Shown here one piece after another: positions 6,732-14,095 of a stretch of DNA of 64,000 bases. The position numbers and the translations under genes were made by a program. The notes under the pieces were generated by a model, which was not told the origin of the DNA, did no database searches, and saw nothing but the letters and a program-made list of their open reading frames with translations. Position 1 is the stretch's first letter. The number at the start of each line of letters is the position of its first letter. Location of the stretch: contig NZ_CP042831.1 in assembly GCF_008000935.1 (NCBI RefSeq), forward strand, positions 1,860,001-1,924,000, read 5' to 3'. The DNA comes from Flavobacterium alkalisoli. GTDB lineage: Bacteria > Bacteroidota > Bacteroidia > Flavobacteriales > Flavobacteriaceae.

Positions 6732-8128
6732 TATACTGGTATTAGGTTGTAGCGTGGTTCTATTCCAATCCAACTGTTTATCCATCCTGTTTTACGGTAA
6801 AGAACCGGCGGGGTTGTATTAGGGCAATACACTTCAAATCCTTCTAAGGCATCCGGGTATAAAGCGTTAATTTGCTCAATGGTAAATAAATCCGTTACAT
6901 CTGAATTAGTTATCTTGCAGGTGGCCGATATAATTCTATACTCAAAACTATTGTGAATAACCTCTAAAGTTGTTCCCGGTACAAGCACCATTGAAGTTTT
7001 ACCGTTTATTGTGCCGTTGTTAGTAACAGATAGTGTTACATTAGCTTGGCCTGAAACTTTGATAATAAAAGTTTTACCCTTGAACATTATATCTTTGTTA
7101 AGTTCAAGATTGTAGCCGGCATCTGAAAAAATTTCAATGAAGTAATCTTTAGCCCCAAGAACACTGGCACTCACATCATCGGTTAACTGCTTGACATAGC
7201 CCCAACCTCCCCTTACAAAGCCTGCATCCGGAATCGTTCTGTCGAATTGTATCATCCATTCGTTATTGTCAAGCTGATACTGAAGAAACCTTCTTACTTC
7301 TGTGTGGGTATTATAAAAACTTATACCGGCATCAAGAAAACCGTTTTGGCCTACACCAATCTGAAATTTTGCAAGGATTGGGTTTGAATTGTTACTTATA
7401 AAAAATACTGGTGAGGTCGGATTAGCACCATAGATATTAAAGAATACACCATTATTCATATAAGAATAGACATTCCCGGTTATATTTGCATCTGTGTTTA
7501 GCGTATCCATCCAAGATGGTGCCTGAGGTGTGGGAACTTTACCGATTCTTAATTTATTTTCGTTATTGACAAACAATACATTTTCCGGTTGTGTTTCAGA
7601 ATCAGCGGGTATCTTTGGAACATCAATTGTAACATCAAGATTTGAAACAACGGAGTCATAACCAATGGCTGTAAAAGCTTCATCGTTTATTTTTGGTATA
7701 AAATAAACCGGGTATTCATCCTCAAATAGAAAAAATTCACCTATTAACTCCGTTGGTTGGCCATCAATAAGAAAATAGAATTTTGTATCAAGGCCAAGCT
7801 CGTTATACGGTGCATAATCGTAGCCCTCGTAAAGCTCAACCATTGATTTATCCTCATACCCCGGGAAAGGAACTTCAGTATAAACCTCCATATTTCCGAT
7901 TTCCTCTATATCATCAAAGGTGTACGGTACAAACTGTGTAACACCCGCCCCCTTAATATTAAATTCCGATACGTTATTCAGGGAAAGGGAATTACCTCCC
8001 ATATCAACAGCCCTGTTAACCTCTGAGGTGTTATCTTCAATACCGAATTTACCACCGGTAGCACCACCGCCGTTGTTATCGCCTGTTAATGCAATAACGT
8101 CAATTCCTGTTCCTATCTGTCCGCTCAT
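6731..8128 (-). CDS. Putative receptor-binding spike or fibre protein
   Basis: 465 residues, beta-rich, no membrane helix. It starts MSGQIGTGIDVIAL; the element B counterpart (32736-34352) starts MNGIGTGVDYFNAL, so a shared N-terminal IGTG(I/V)D segment may anchor different receptor-binding domains. The middle (LRIGKVPTPQAPSWMDTL onward, about 190-350) resembles fibre-type sequences, and the C-terminus ends in a Trp-rich GWINSWIGIEP. Overlaps the next gene by one base and the lytic gene by 29. Receptor role inferred from position and variability. Confidence 0.55.
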   Translation of the reverse strand: MSGQIGTGIDVIALTGDNNGGGATGGKFGIEDNTSEVNRAVDMGGNSLSLNNVSEFNIKGAGVTQFVPYTFDDIEEIGNMEVYTEVPFPGYEDKSMVELYEGYDYAPYNELGLDTKFYFLIDGQPTELIGEFFLFEDEYPVYFIPKINDEAFTAIGYDSVVSNLDVTIDVPKIPADSETQPENVLFVNNENKLRIGKVPTPQAPSWMDTLNTDANITGNVYSYMNNGVFFNIYGANPTSPVFFISNNSNPILAKFQIGVGQNGFLDAGISFYNTHTEVRRFLQYQLDNNEWMIQFDRTIPDAGFVRGGWGYVKQLTDDVSASVLGAKDYFIEIFSDAGYNLELNKDIMFKGKTFIIKVSGQANVTLSVTNNGTINGKTSMVLVPGTTLEVIHNSFEYRIISATCKITNSDVTDLFTIEQINALYPDALEGFEVYCPNTTPPVLYRKTGWINSWIGIEPRYNLIPV

Positions 8129-8666
8129 TTTTTTTGTAGATTTTATAGCCGATTAACCCGGCAAGAATTAAGGCCAGTGTAATTAACAGGCCGTTACTGC
8201 TTTTTTTTTTTAATGGCATCCCGAGAATTGCGATAGCTTCCTGATAGTCCGATTCCGTAATTAAATCGGCGTATTGCTTGCCGTTCTCAACCGTTGCAAT
8301 GATTTTGCAAAGCGCGATTATAGTTTCCTGAGTTATCTCGAGCTTAACACTTGGCAATATTCCTAATGCTTTGGCCACATTCTGAATGTAAATGCCGGTG
8401 TGGTTCTCAAAGGAAGGTGAAAGCACGCTTATCAAGCTGTCAACGGTGTTAATGCCGCCGTTGATTTTGTTAATCATGTTTCGCATCATTGCCCGTATTC
8501 CGTAACGCAATTCCTTAAACTGTTCGAAGTGGCCATCCGTATTTTGGGAGTTTGGAATTTTACCTTGCCAATTCTCACTGGTTAAAATGAGGTTGGCCGG
8601 GTTGTTGTTGCGGATGCCACGAGGATAAGAAGCGTAAGCGGGGTTATTTAGAAAACTTTTTGCCAT
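8100..8666 (-). CDS. RGIRNNNP-type lytic/structural protein with C-terminal membrane helix
   Basis: 188 residues. The N-terminus has PRGIRNNNPANLILT, W-x-GKIP and FEQFKELRYGIRAMMRNM, and later SVLSPSFENHTGIYI. This pattern belongs to a phage protein family often annotated as structural protein P5 or muramidase-like. A membrane helix (residues about 160-177, GLLITLALILAGLIGYKI) ends in a short basic tail. Probably a virion-associated peptidoglycan-degrading enzyme anchored in a membrane. B copy: 34349-34897, same topology. Confidence 0.65.
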   Translation of the reverse strand: MAKSFLNNPAYASYPRGIRNNNPANLILTSENWQGKIPNSQNTDGHFEQFKELRYGIRAMMRNMINKINGGINTVDSLISVLSPSFENHTGIYIQNVAKALGILPSVKLEITQETIIALCKIIATVENGKQYADLITESDYQEAIAILGMPLKKKSSNGLLITLALILAGLIGYKIYKKNERTDRNRN

Positions 8667-9109
8667 TATACTGTTACTGTTTTAACTTTAGGCTTAGCCG
8701 TTGCAACGGGTTTCGCTTTAGGTTTGGAGTCCTGGGCTTTGGCTTTTTTATCTTTCCTGCCTATTGCTATGGCCGTAATGGCTACAGCGGCCAGTGTTCC
8801 TAATGCTAAATAAAGCCCGGTTCTGTCAGGCTTTGGCCTTGTAAAGTTTATTACTGATGAATCCAAAGGGTATAAGGTTATTTCTGAAGGTACAGCCTTA
8901 GCTAAAAATATCTGTTCTTTATATCCGGGGCTTGAAATCCTGATTGTTGAGTTTTCGTTCTCAGCAAAAAAAACATAGCTCCCAGTTTCTTCAGAACTTA
9001 GAATATTTGCCACTTGCTGACCTTGATTGTTCAATTCTGCTATTAAAGCTTGCTGATATATTGGGTAGCCATCATCCCCGACAACTTTACCCGAAATTTT
9101 GTAAGGCAT
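8666..9109 (-). CDS. Carboxypeptidase-regulatory-like beta-sandwich protein with membrane helix
   Basis: 147 residues. Residues 1-85 (KISGKVVGDDGYPIYQQALI, IRISSPGYKEQIFLA) resemble the CarboxypepD_reg / TonB-plug-associated beta-sandwich typical of Bacteroidetes surface proteins. One membrane helix follows (LYLALGTLAAVAITAIAIG, about 100-118), then a Lys/Ala/Pro-rich basic tail. B copy: 34897-35364. Likely displayed on one side of a virion or host membrane; exact role unknown. Confidence 0.6.
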   Translation of the reverse strand: MPYKISGKVVGDDGYPIYQQALIAELNNQGQQVANILSSEETGSYVFFAENENSTIRISSPGYKEQIFLAKAVPSEITLYPLDSSVINFTRPKPDRTGLYLALGTLAAVAITAIAIGRKDKKAKAQDSKPKAKPVATAKPKVKTVTV

Positions 9110-9110
9110 A

Positions 9111-9545
9111 TTATAAGTAGTTTGGAAATTTTAGGCTTAACTTTTGGTAATCGCTCGAGCTTAATTCGTTTTTAAGCCAGTAAGGCAAATCCTTTAAAGG
9201 CAAAGGATCTCCCCAAGGAATGTAATTGATTTGATTGCCGGCAGTACTGTTATAGCTTCTGTATTTAAAGGCAGCTACAACCTGTGCAAACTGAGCCTGT
9301 GTTACATTCCTAAGCGCACTGAAAATGGCATCTTCATCCGTACCGGTGTTTTTCATGGCATCATAGAGCTTTTCAGCTATTGTATTTGCATTGAAAGGTA
9401 CTGAAGGGTTAGTAGAACCTGTACCGTTGCCGGTTGGGTCGCCATTCCCGGAAATATCCGTTTTCTTTTTTACTACATTGTAGATTATAACCGTTGCGGC
9501 CAGTCCTGCAACAATGCCTAAGACTATTTTATTTTTTTTTGTCAT
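9111..9545 (-). CDS. Membrane-anchored annexin-like repeat protein 1
   Basis: 144 residues. N-terminal membrane helix (IVLGIVAGLAATVIIYNVV, residues 7-25), Gly/Asn-rich linker, then one annexin-like repeat: AEKLYDAMKNTGTDEDAIFS followed by ALRNV-x4-FAQVVAAFKYRSY and, after an insert, WLKNELSSSDYQKLSLKFP. This follows the annexin repeat order (LxxAMKGxGTDExxI, helix, helix, LKSELSGxFEKL). Annexin repeats bind lipid membranes, usually with calcium; here one repeat per protein is tethered to a membrane. B copy: 35369-35791. Likeness is by eye. Confidence 0.6.
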   Translation of the reverse strand: MTKKNKIVLGIVAGLAATVIIYNVVKKKTDISGNGDPTGNGTGSTNPSVPFNANTIAEKLYDAMKNTGTDEDAIFSALRNVTQAQFAQVVAAFKYRSYNSTAGNQINYIPWGDPLPLKDLPYWLKNELSSSDYQKLSLKFPNYL

Positions 9546-9556
9546 GGTTGGAGAAA

Positions 9557-10048
9557 TTAAAAAAGTCCGGGTAATATGAATCGTAATGTTTCCATTTTAC
9601 TGCCTGAAAATTGATCGTTCAACCACTCTACTAAATCCATTTCAGAAGTACCGGGAATGCTGCCCCTTCTCTTACCAAATGCGTTATAAACTTCAACCCA
9701 TCCATTGTAATTAAGTCCGGCTAATTGTTCCGCTACCACGTCAACATCAGCCCCAAAACCTAACATGGCCTGATAAATTGCCTCTGCTTTGGCTTTTGCC
9801 TGTGCTGTGTTTACGTTGGCCGGGTCTAACTGTGGATTTGTTCCAAGCTTTATGAAACGCTTTTTGTAAAGGGAATAGGCTATATAACCAATCGCTGCTG
9901 TAGCTACAACAGCGAGTGTTATTTTAGCAATGGAAACAGTAGATTTAACCGCACCGGCAATGGCCTCTTGTCCGGCGGGAGACGAAGCAAGTGCAAGAGC
10001 CGCCGGATTTGATAAGCCTTTTTGTTGTGTATTTTCTTTTACTGCCAT
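9557..10048 (-). CDS. Membrane-anchored annexin-like repeat protein 2
   Basis: 163 residues. Begins with a hydrophilic KENTQQKGLSNPAALALASS segment, membrane helix at about 40-58 (ITLAVVATAAIGYIAYSLY), then a repeat related to its neighbour: AEAIYQAMLGFGADVDVVAE, YNGWVEVYNAFGKR and VEWLNDQFSG. The GTDE of gene 9111-9545 is GADV here, so calcium-type acidic residues are less complete. Adjacent paralogues suggest duplication within the ancestor, since element B has the same pair (35369 and 35794). Confidence 0.55.
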   Translation of the reverse strand: MAVKENTQQKGLSNPAALALASSPAGQEAIAGAVKSTVSIAKITLAVVATAAIGYIAYSLYKKRFIKLGTNPQLDPANVNTAQAKAKAEAIYQAMLGFGADVDVVAEQLAGLNYNGWVEVYNAFGKRRGSIPGTSEMDLVEWLNDQFSGSKMETLRFILPGLF

Positions 10049-10063
10049 TGGTTGATTTTGATT

Positions 10064-10285
10064 TTAGAACATTGATTTAAGCAACTTCCAGTTTTTTTTA
10101 AGGGCTTCCCTTGCTTTTGGGTTAATCATTATTTGCTCAATACGTTCTTGGTCTTCCATATCGAGGCGGGAGAAATCCTGAAGGATTTTCTTTTTTTTCT
10201 GAAGGTCAAAGACGTTTCCGGCCTTTACTTCAAATGTTAGAGTTACTTCGCCGCTCATTTTTTCTGTGGTGTTTGGTGTTGACAT
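10064..10285 (-). CDS. Small late-operon protein of unknown function
   Basis: 73 residues, no membrane helix. It has a short beta segment (EVTLTFEVKAGNVFDL), a lysine-rich stretch, and a helical end with RLDMEDQERIEQIMINPKAR. The B copy (36295-36522) keeps VTITFQIKAGNPFDLKKK and DDQERIEQI, so the gene is real. Two to three bases after the upstream gene. May be an assembly or scaffold factor. Confidence 0.65.
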   Translation of the reverse strand: MSTPNTTEKMSGEVTLTFEVKAGNVFDLQKKKKILQDFSRLDMEDQERIEQIMINPKAREALKKNWKLLKSMF

Positions 10286-10287
10286 TG

Positions 10288-11085
10288 TTAAGTCTGAATT
10301 AGGTTATGTGTTTGTAATAGTTTTAATAGTTCGTTGCTAAAGTTTTCACTGGTGGTCATACCTTCAAGGACAGCACACAAATAGTAGGCAATACCTTCGC
10401 TTTGGGTTTTTATGGCCTCTACAAGGGCTTTTTTGTTGTCCGATAGTGTTTCGGTATCCTGAACCGGTGAAGTTCCGTTTAATCCACCCGGTGCGCCTTT
10501 AGCCTGCGCCAATGCCCCCATAACGGTTGGCAAAGCTCCGAGTAGTTCTGAAAGCAATTCTTTGTTGCCGGCTGCTTTATTTTCCGAAAAATCACGCTGA
10601 ATGATTTCTTTTTCAAGAGAGGCAACCTCTTTTTTCAAAGTCTCGTTTTCAAGTTTTAGCTTATCGTTCTCAGTTATTATTTTCGGGTAATCCTGATAGC
10701 GGTAAGCCACATCAAAGCCATTTAAACCGGCCATAAGTCCCATTAAAGGGTTATGGCCAGTCTGTGGCATGGTTAGGGCAGGAGAGGCAGAAGCTACCGG
10801 GGTTGCTTCTTGGTATTGTTCGCCTTTGGGGCGAAGCGATAATTTAACCGGTTGGCCATCATCCTTAAATGATGTGCCGTTTTTCCTGCGTGGGTTAATA
10901 GCGATTTGGGTGTGACCCTGTTCAACTATTTTATTGAAATATTTTTCCACGCTCCCGGCTTCTTCAACCATCTGAGCGGCCATCCTGTTAGTACATACTG
11001 TTTTGAATGTATCTGTATCAGTAATGGTTATTGCAAAATATTGGTCGTTCTTTAATTTTTCTATTATGGTTTCGAGTTGCTTCAT
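10288..11085 (-). CDS. Coiled-coil late protein of unknown function
   Basis: 265 residues. N-terminal alpha/beta domain to about residue 90 with PRRKNGTSFKDDG, a Pro/Gln linker, a conserved LMGLMAGLNGFDVAYRYQDYPK segment, a coiled coil at about 140-175 (ENDKLKLENETLKKEVASLE), and a helical C-terminus. The counterpart in B is 36509-37333 with the same MAYRYQDYPE segment. The mix of an oligomerising coiled coil and a beta domain fits a vertex, scaffold or DNA-organising protein; no family recognised. Confidence 0.65.
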   Translation of the reverse strand: MKQLETIIEKLKNDQYFAITITDTDTFKTVCTNRMAAQMVEEAGSVEKYFNKIVEQGHTQIAINPRRKNGTSFKDDGQPVKLSLRPKGEQYQEATPVASASPALTMPQTGHNPLMGLMAGLNGFDVAYRYQDYPKIITENDKLKLENETLKKEVASLEKEIIQRDFSENKAAGNKELLSELLGALPTVMGALAQAKGAPGGLNGTSPVQDTETLSDNKKALVEAIKTQSEGIAYYLCAVLEGMTTSENFSNELLKLLQTHNLIQT

Positions 11086-11088
11086 CTC

Positions 11089-11379
11089 TTAACATTCTTG
11101 CGGGTTGTACACTCTGTAATCTAAAATGGCATGTTTACTCTCTCCGGTAAATTTTACTTCAAGGGTAAGTTTACAGGCCGTACCATCACCCGGGAGATTG
11201 TAAGAACCCATAGGAACGCCAATTTCTTCCCTTAATGCCGGCACTGTACGTGGTACATCATTAACTATTACAGTTAAAGGGTCTGAACCGTAATTAGAAA
11301 GGGTTAGACTGGTGACGTTCTTTAAATTCATTTTTATGTCACTTCCGATTAATCTTGATATAAGGCCTGTTTTTTCCAT
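11089..11379 (-). CDS. Small beta-rich protein, candidate minor capsid protein
   Basis: 96 residues, predicted mostly beta (TSLTLSNYGSDPLTVIVNDV, GSYNLPGDGTACKLTLEVKF, HAILDYRVYN). B copy 37338-37622 is clearly homologous, sharing LTVTVNDV, PGDGTAC and AILDYR. It sits immediately downstream of the 121-aa beta-rich protein; both together resemble small capsid or vertex subunits. Structural role is inferred from position and composition. Confidence 0.55.
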   Translation of the reverse strand: MEKTGLISRLIGSDIKMNLKNVTSLTLSNYGSDPLTVIVNDVPRTVPALREEIGVPMGSYNLPGDGTACKLTLEVKFTGESKHAILDYRVYNPQEC

Positions 11380-11380
11380 T

Positions 11381-11746
11381 TTAGCACTGTTGTGTTAGGT
11401 CGTTTTCATAAATCAATACTAACTGGCATTTAAAGTCAGCAGTAAAATTGGCATCGCTGTTTACTTCAAAGGTGTACGCTTTGTTTCCTGTTTCGAAGTA
11501 TAGCGGCTTGCATCCTTCCTTGTACCCTGCTTCACGACTGCGATAGTTTCTAATATCCGCACTGGCTGATATTACCTCGCCATTGTCGTTTGTTATTTTA
11601 GCAGTTACAAATCCTGTGTTTGGTGCGGCATTGGTATAAATCACGCATCCAATTACTAATCCTGCCATCGGCTGAAAGGTAACAGAGTTGTTTCTGCTTC
11701 CGCTTGCAATGGTCAGGTTTACAATTTCTTCTTGTTTTTTGAACAT
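11381..11746 (-). CDS. Small beta-rich protein, candidate minor capsid protein
   Basis: 121 residues of beta-sandwich type: VNLTIASGSRNNSVTFQPMA, GLVIGCVIYTNAAPNTGFVT, RNYRSREAGYKEGCKPLYFE, CQLVLIYEND. The central YRSREAGYKEG loop is kept in B (LRSREAGYREG, 37625-37996). It begins just past the terminator that follows the 190-aa capsid candidate, so it should be expressed at a lower level by readthrough. Confidence 0.55.
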   Translation of the reverse strand: MFKKQEEIVNLTIASGSRNNSVTFQPMAGLVIGCVIYTNAAPNTGFVTAKITNDNGEVISASADIRNYRSREAGYKEGCKPLYFETGNKAYTFEVNSDANFTADFKCQLVLIYENDLTQQC

Positions 11747-11759
11747 GGTTTTTTCGAGT

Positions 11760-11793
11760 AAAAAAAGCCAAAAGCACTGCCTTTGGCTTTTTA
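11760..11793 (-). terminator. Conserved terminator after the capsid candidate gene
   Basis: Stem aaagccaaa / tttggcttt with loop agcactgcc and flanking A and T runs. The same sequence over about 30 nt occurs at the same place in element B (38012-38043), a much closer match than the nearby coding DNA. It would lower transcription of downstream genes relative to the capsid candidate. Confidence 0.75.
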
Positions 11794-11825
11794 ATTAACA
11801 AACATTAAACTAACCCGAACTATGA

Positions 11826-12398
11826 TTATGCGTTGCTTGCATCTGCAAACTCATACCCATCAAGCTCAACTTTTACTGCTGTACCGGCAGCAGCCAAACC
11901 GGCTGTAAGGATTTGAATATCGAAAGGAATATTAGGGCGAATTTGGAAAGGAACAACCGGCATGAAGTCTACATCTTTTTCAAATGAGTAATCATTTTTA
12001 GTGTAGGCACTGATAGGGTTGTTGAAGAAATCCCCTGAACCATCCTGAGCGATTTTAAGCTCACCATTTTTGTAAGGTGCGGGAGCCTCACTCTTGTAGG
12101 TTGCCGTTAGTATGTTTACATCTGCTGTAGTATCGAAAAGGACACGAACACCAGTAACAATAAAGCTACGGCCTTCATTCAGCATATTACCTTTGTCAAA
12201 GTTGGTACGGCCGATTTCTTTTTTAGTTCCTGCATCGATTAATTTTCCATCAGAAGTAAAATCCGAACTTCCTGAAATACCTGCTACGAAGTAGGTTTTT
12301 CTTTTAACTTTTTTTCCTGTTGGGGTTAATGCAACTCCGTTTCCGTTTTGGATGCTTGGTAGTAACCCTATTACTTCTGCAAATGATAAATGTTTCAT
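11826..12398 (-). CDS. Candidate major capsid protein (single beta-barrel size)
   Basis: 190 residues, beta-rich, no membrane helix. Conserved stretches with the B copy (38077-38649, also 190 aa): KKEIGRTNFDKGNMLNEGRS followed by FIVTGVRVLFDTTADVNILT, and KNGELKIAQDGSGDFFNNPI. Reasons to favour major capsid: identical length in both elements, central place in the late operon, longer 5' and 3' untranslated regions than other late genes, and a conserved terminator directly after it. Size fits a single jelly-roll. It does not resemble HK97-fold capsids. Structure prediction is needed to decide. Confidence 0.5.
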   Translation of the reverse strand: MKHLSFAEVIGLLPSIQNGNGVALTPTGKKVKRKTYFVAGISGSSDFTSDGKLIDAGTKKEIGRTNFDKGNMLNEGRSFIVTGVRVLFDTTADVNILTATYKSEAPAPYKNGELKIAQDGSGDFFNNPISAYTKNDYSFEKDVDFMPVVPFQIRPNIPFDIQILTAGLAAAGTAVKVELDGYEFADASNA

Positions 12399-12461
12399 CT
12401 TTTTAATTTTTAACTTTTTATGTATTGATTTTTAAACTTTTAATTAAGGCTTTTTTGATCG

Positions 12462-13007
12462 TTACGCACTGGCAGGCTTCGCCCAAATATCCTGCGAGTT
12501 CCAAATGTCACCGGCTAACCCGAAATTGCTGTTTTCTCTTTCAGCGTTAATGTCTGTATGCACGTAACGAGGTGAGAAAACAGGAGCGCTGTACATAAGA
12601 CCTTTTGTATCGTTGCAAGGGCAGCCTAAGCCTACCGTTTGAGCAAGGATTTTTTGTGTTTTGGTCGTTGCTGATACTTCAGGAGTAACACCGCCTCGAG
12701 CGGCCAAGGTTTTAACTATTTCTAAGCCTTGTACAACTGCGATACCTACACAAGCACCTTTTACAAGCGTTGCAACAAGGTCTTTACCTTCGATAAATAC
12801 GGCGGCCGTTCCTGCACCGACTGTCATAACTCCACGCTTTAATAAAGCTGTGTTTTCCTGTTTTTTAGCGGCTGCCGTATCTTCTGTAGCTTGATTTTCG
12901 TGTATAAGTCCGAAAATACCACGAGATGCGGCACCGCCTGCAAGAACACCACCAGTTAATGCGATGGTGTCTTTCACTTTTGTTCCTGATGGTTTTTTAA
13001 ATTCCAT
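12462..13007 (-). CDS. Virion membrane protein candidate with GLGCPC motif
   Basis: 181 residues. Two to three Ala/Gly-rich hydrophobic segments (IALTGGVLAGGAASRGIFGL, VMTVGAGTAAVFIEG, LVKGACVGIAVVQGLEIV) precede GLGCPCNDTKGL and a polar C-terminus with FSPRY. B copy 38726-39265 has the same layout and GLGCPCTDTMGMG. Likely an integral protein of an internal or enveloping membrane; the CPC pair could form a disulfide or bind metal. Confidence 0.6.
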   Translation of the reverse strand: MEFKKPSGTKVKDTIALTGGVLAGGAASRGIFGLIHENQATEDTAAAKKQENTALLKRGVMTVGAGTAAVFIEGKDLVATLVKGACVGIAVVQGLEIVKTLAARGGVTPEVSATTKTQKILAQTVGLGCPCNDTKGLMYSAPVFSPRYVHTDINAERENSNFGLAGDIWNSQDIWAKPASA

Positions 13008-13030
13008 GTGTTTATAATTGTTTTAAATTC

Positions 13031-14095
13031 TTACTTGGTTTTAGTGCGCTTTTTTGATCTCACGGCCTTCTTCTTCGAGGCTTTTGAAGCTGCTATTGCA
13101 ATGGCCACCACAAGTAAACCGCCTAATACTACTTTAGTGGTGTTTGATTTTTTACCTGTAGTATTGTTTGTAACATCATCTGAAGATGTATCTGTAATAA
13201 CTTCAGCTTCTATAACATCACTTCCTTTGTCTGTGGTCGTATTTGTTCCTTCTTTTGTCGGTACATTCGTTACAGGAGTGCCGCCGGTATTAACAGGAAC
13301 TTTAGGGATTATACCGCCACCCGGGTAAACAGGAAGGGTAGTAATGCCACCTGGCTGTAATTCGATTCCGGGTTTTGTGGTTGGTTTTGTAGAACCGGAA
13401 GCAAGAACATAATTTTCACCTGTAACCGTTGAAATAGTACTATTACTGAATAGCGGCATAAAGTTGTACTGGTTAATAGGGAAAGTTACCTCCTTAGTTG
13501 TCAGACTTAAGTTTTTTCTTTTAAGGCCTTCAGTAACCGCCATTACAATAAGATTGAAAGCCTGATAAATTACATAACTACGTTGGCGTAATGCGTTTGT
13601 AGAAAGTCCGGCTGTTTTTGTAACTTCAGGGTTATAGTGGTCTTGTACTGCATTAATCTTGTTAAGTACCGCATTAAGGCCTGTTAACATTGCAGTAGTA
13701 TCGCTTAATGCCAATGCGTTTGCAACGTCCTGTGTCAGATTTTCAGCGTATGGCTTAAATTGGGTCAACCATTGCTCTAAGATTCGGGTTTCTTCCAGTG
13801 TAAGCTCATCTTTAAGACTAAGGTTAGCATTAAGGCCGATACTCTGTAAACCGGTTTCAATATTCTGAGCCACATATTCAGTAATTGAATCAATTTCGTC
13901 GGCAAGCGCCCTACCAACAAAAGGGATAGCTCTTACACGGCCGGCAATAACACCCCCGACGTATCGTACTGCATCACCCACCCATTTACCTATTGGTGGT
14001 GTCCATCCAAATATCCTTAATCCTAAACCTTGCTTTCCGGATGCTATTGCGGGAAGGTTTCTTTCTACAGTTCTGTTTTGCTGTACTAAATTCAT
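13031..14095 (-). CDS. Late membrane-anchored protein with helical N-domain
   Basis: 354 residues. N-terminal GLRIFGWTPPIGKWVGDAVR then an amphipathic VGGVIAGRVRAIPFVGRALA, a helical middle, a Pro/Thr/Gly-rich linker (about 235-315), one membrane helix (VVLGGLLVVAIAIAASKA) and a very basic tail. B copy 39290-40285 is strongly similar up to residue about 250. Shares the linker-plus-helix-plus-basic-tail architecture with the neighbouring 487-aa protein, overlapping it by one base. Possibly a vertex or entry protein; family not recognised. Confidence 0.6.
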   Translation of the reverse strand: MNLVQQNRTVERNLPAIASGKQGLGLRIFGWTPPIGKWVGDAVRYVGGVIAGRVRAIPFVGRALADEIDSITEYVAQNIETGLQSIGLNANLSLKDELTLEETRILEQWLTQFKPYAENLTQDVANALALSDTTAMLTGLNAVLNKINAVQDHYNPEVTKTAGLSTNALRQRSYVIYQAFNLIVMAVTEGLKRKNLSLTTKEVTFPINQYNFMPLFSNSTISTVTGENYVLASGSTKPTTKPGIELQPGGITTLPVYPGGGIIPKVPVNTGGTPVTNVPTKEGTNTTTDKGSDVIEAEVITDTSSDDVTNNTTGKKSNTTKVVLGGLLVVAIAIAASKASKKKAVRSKKRTKTK

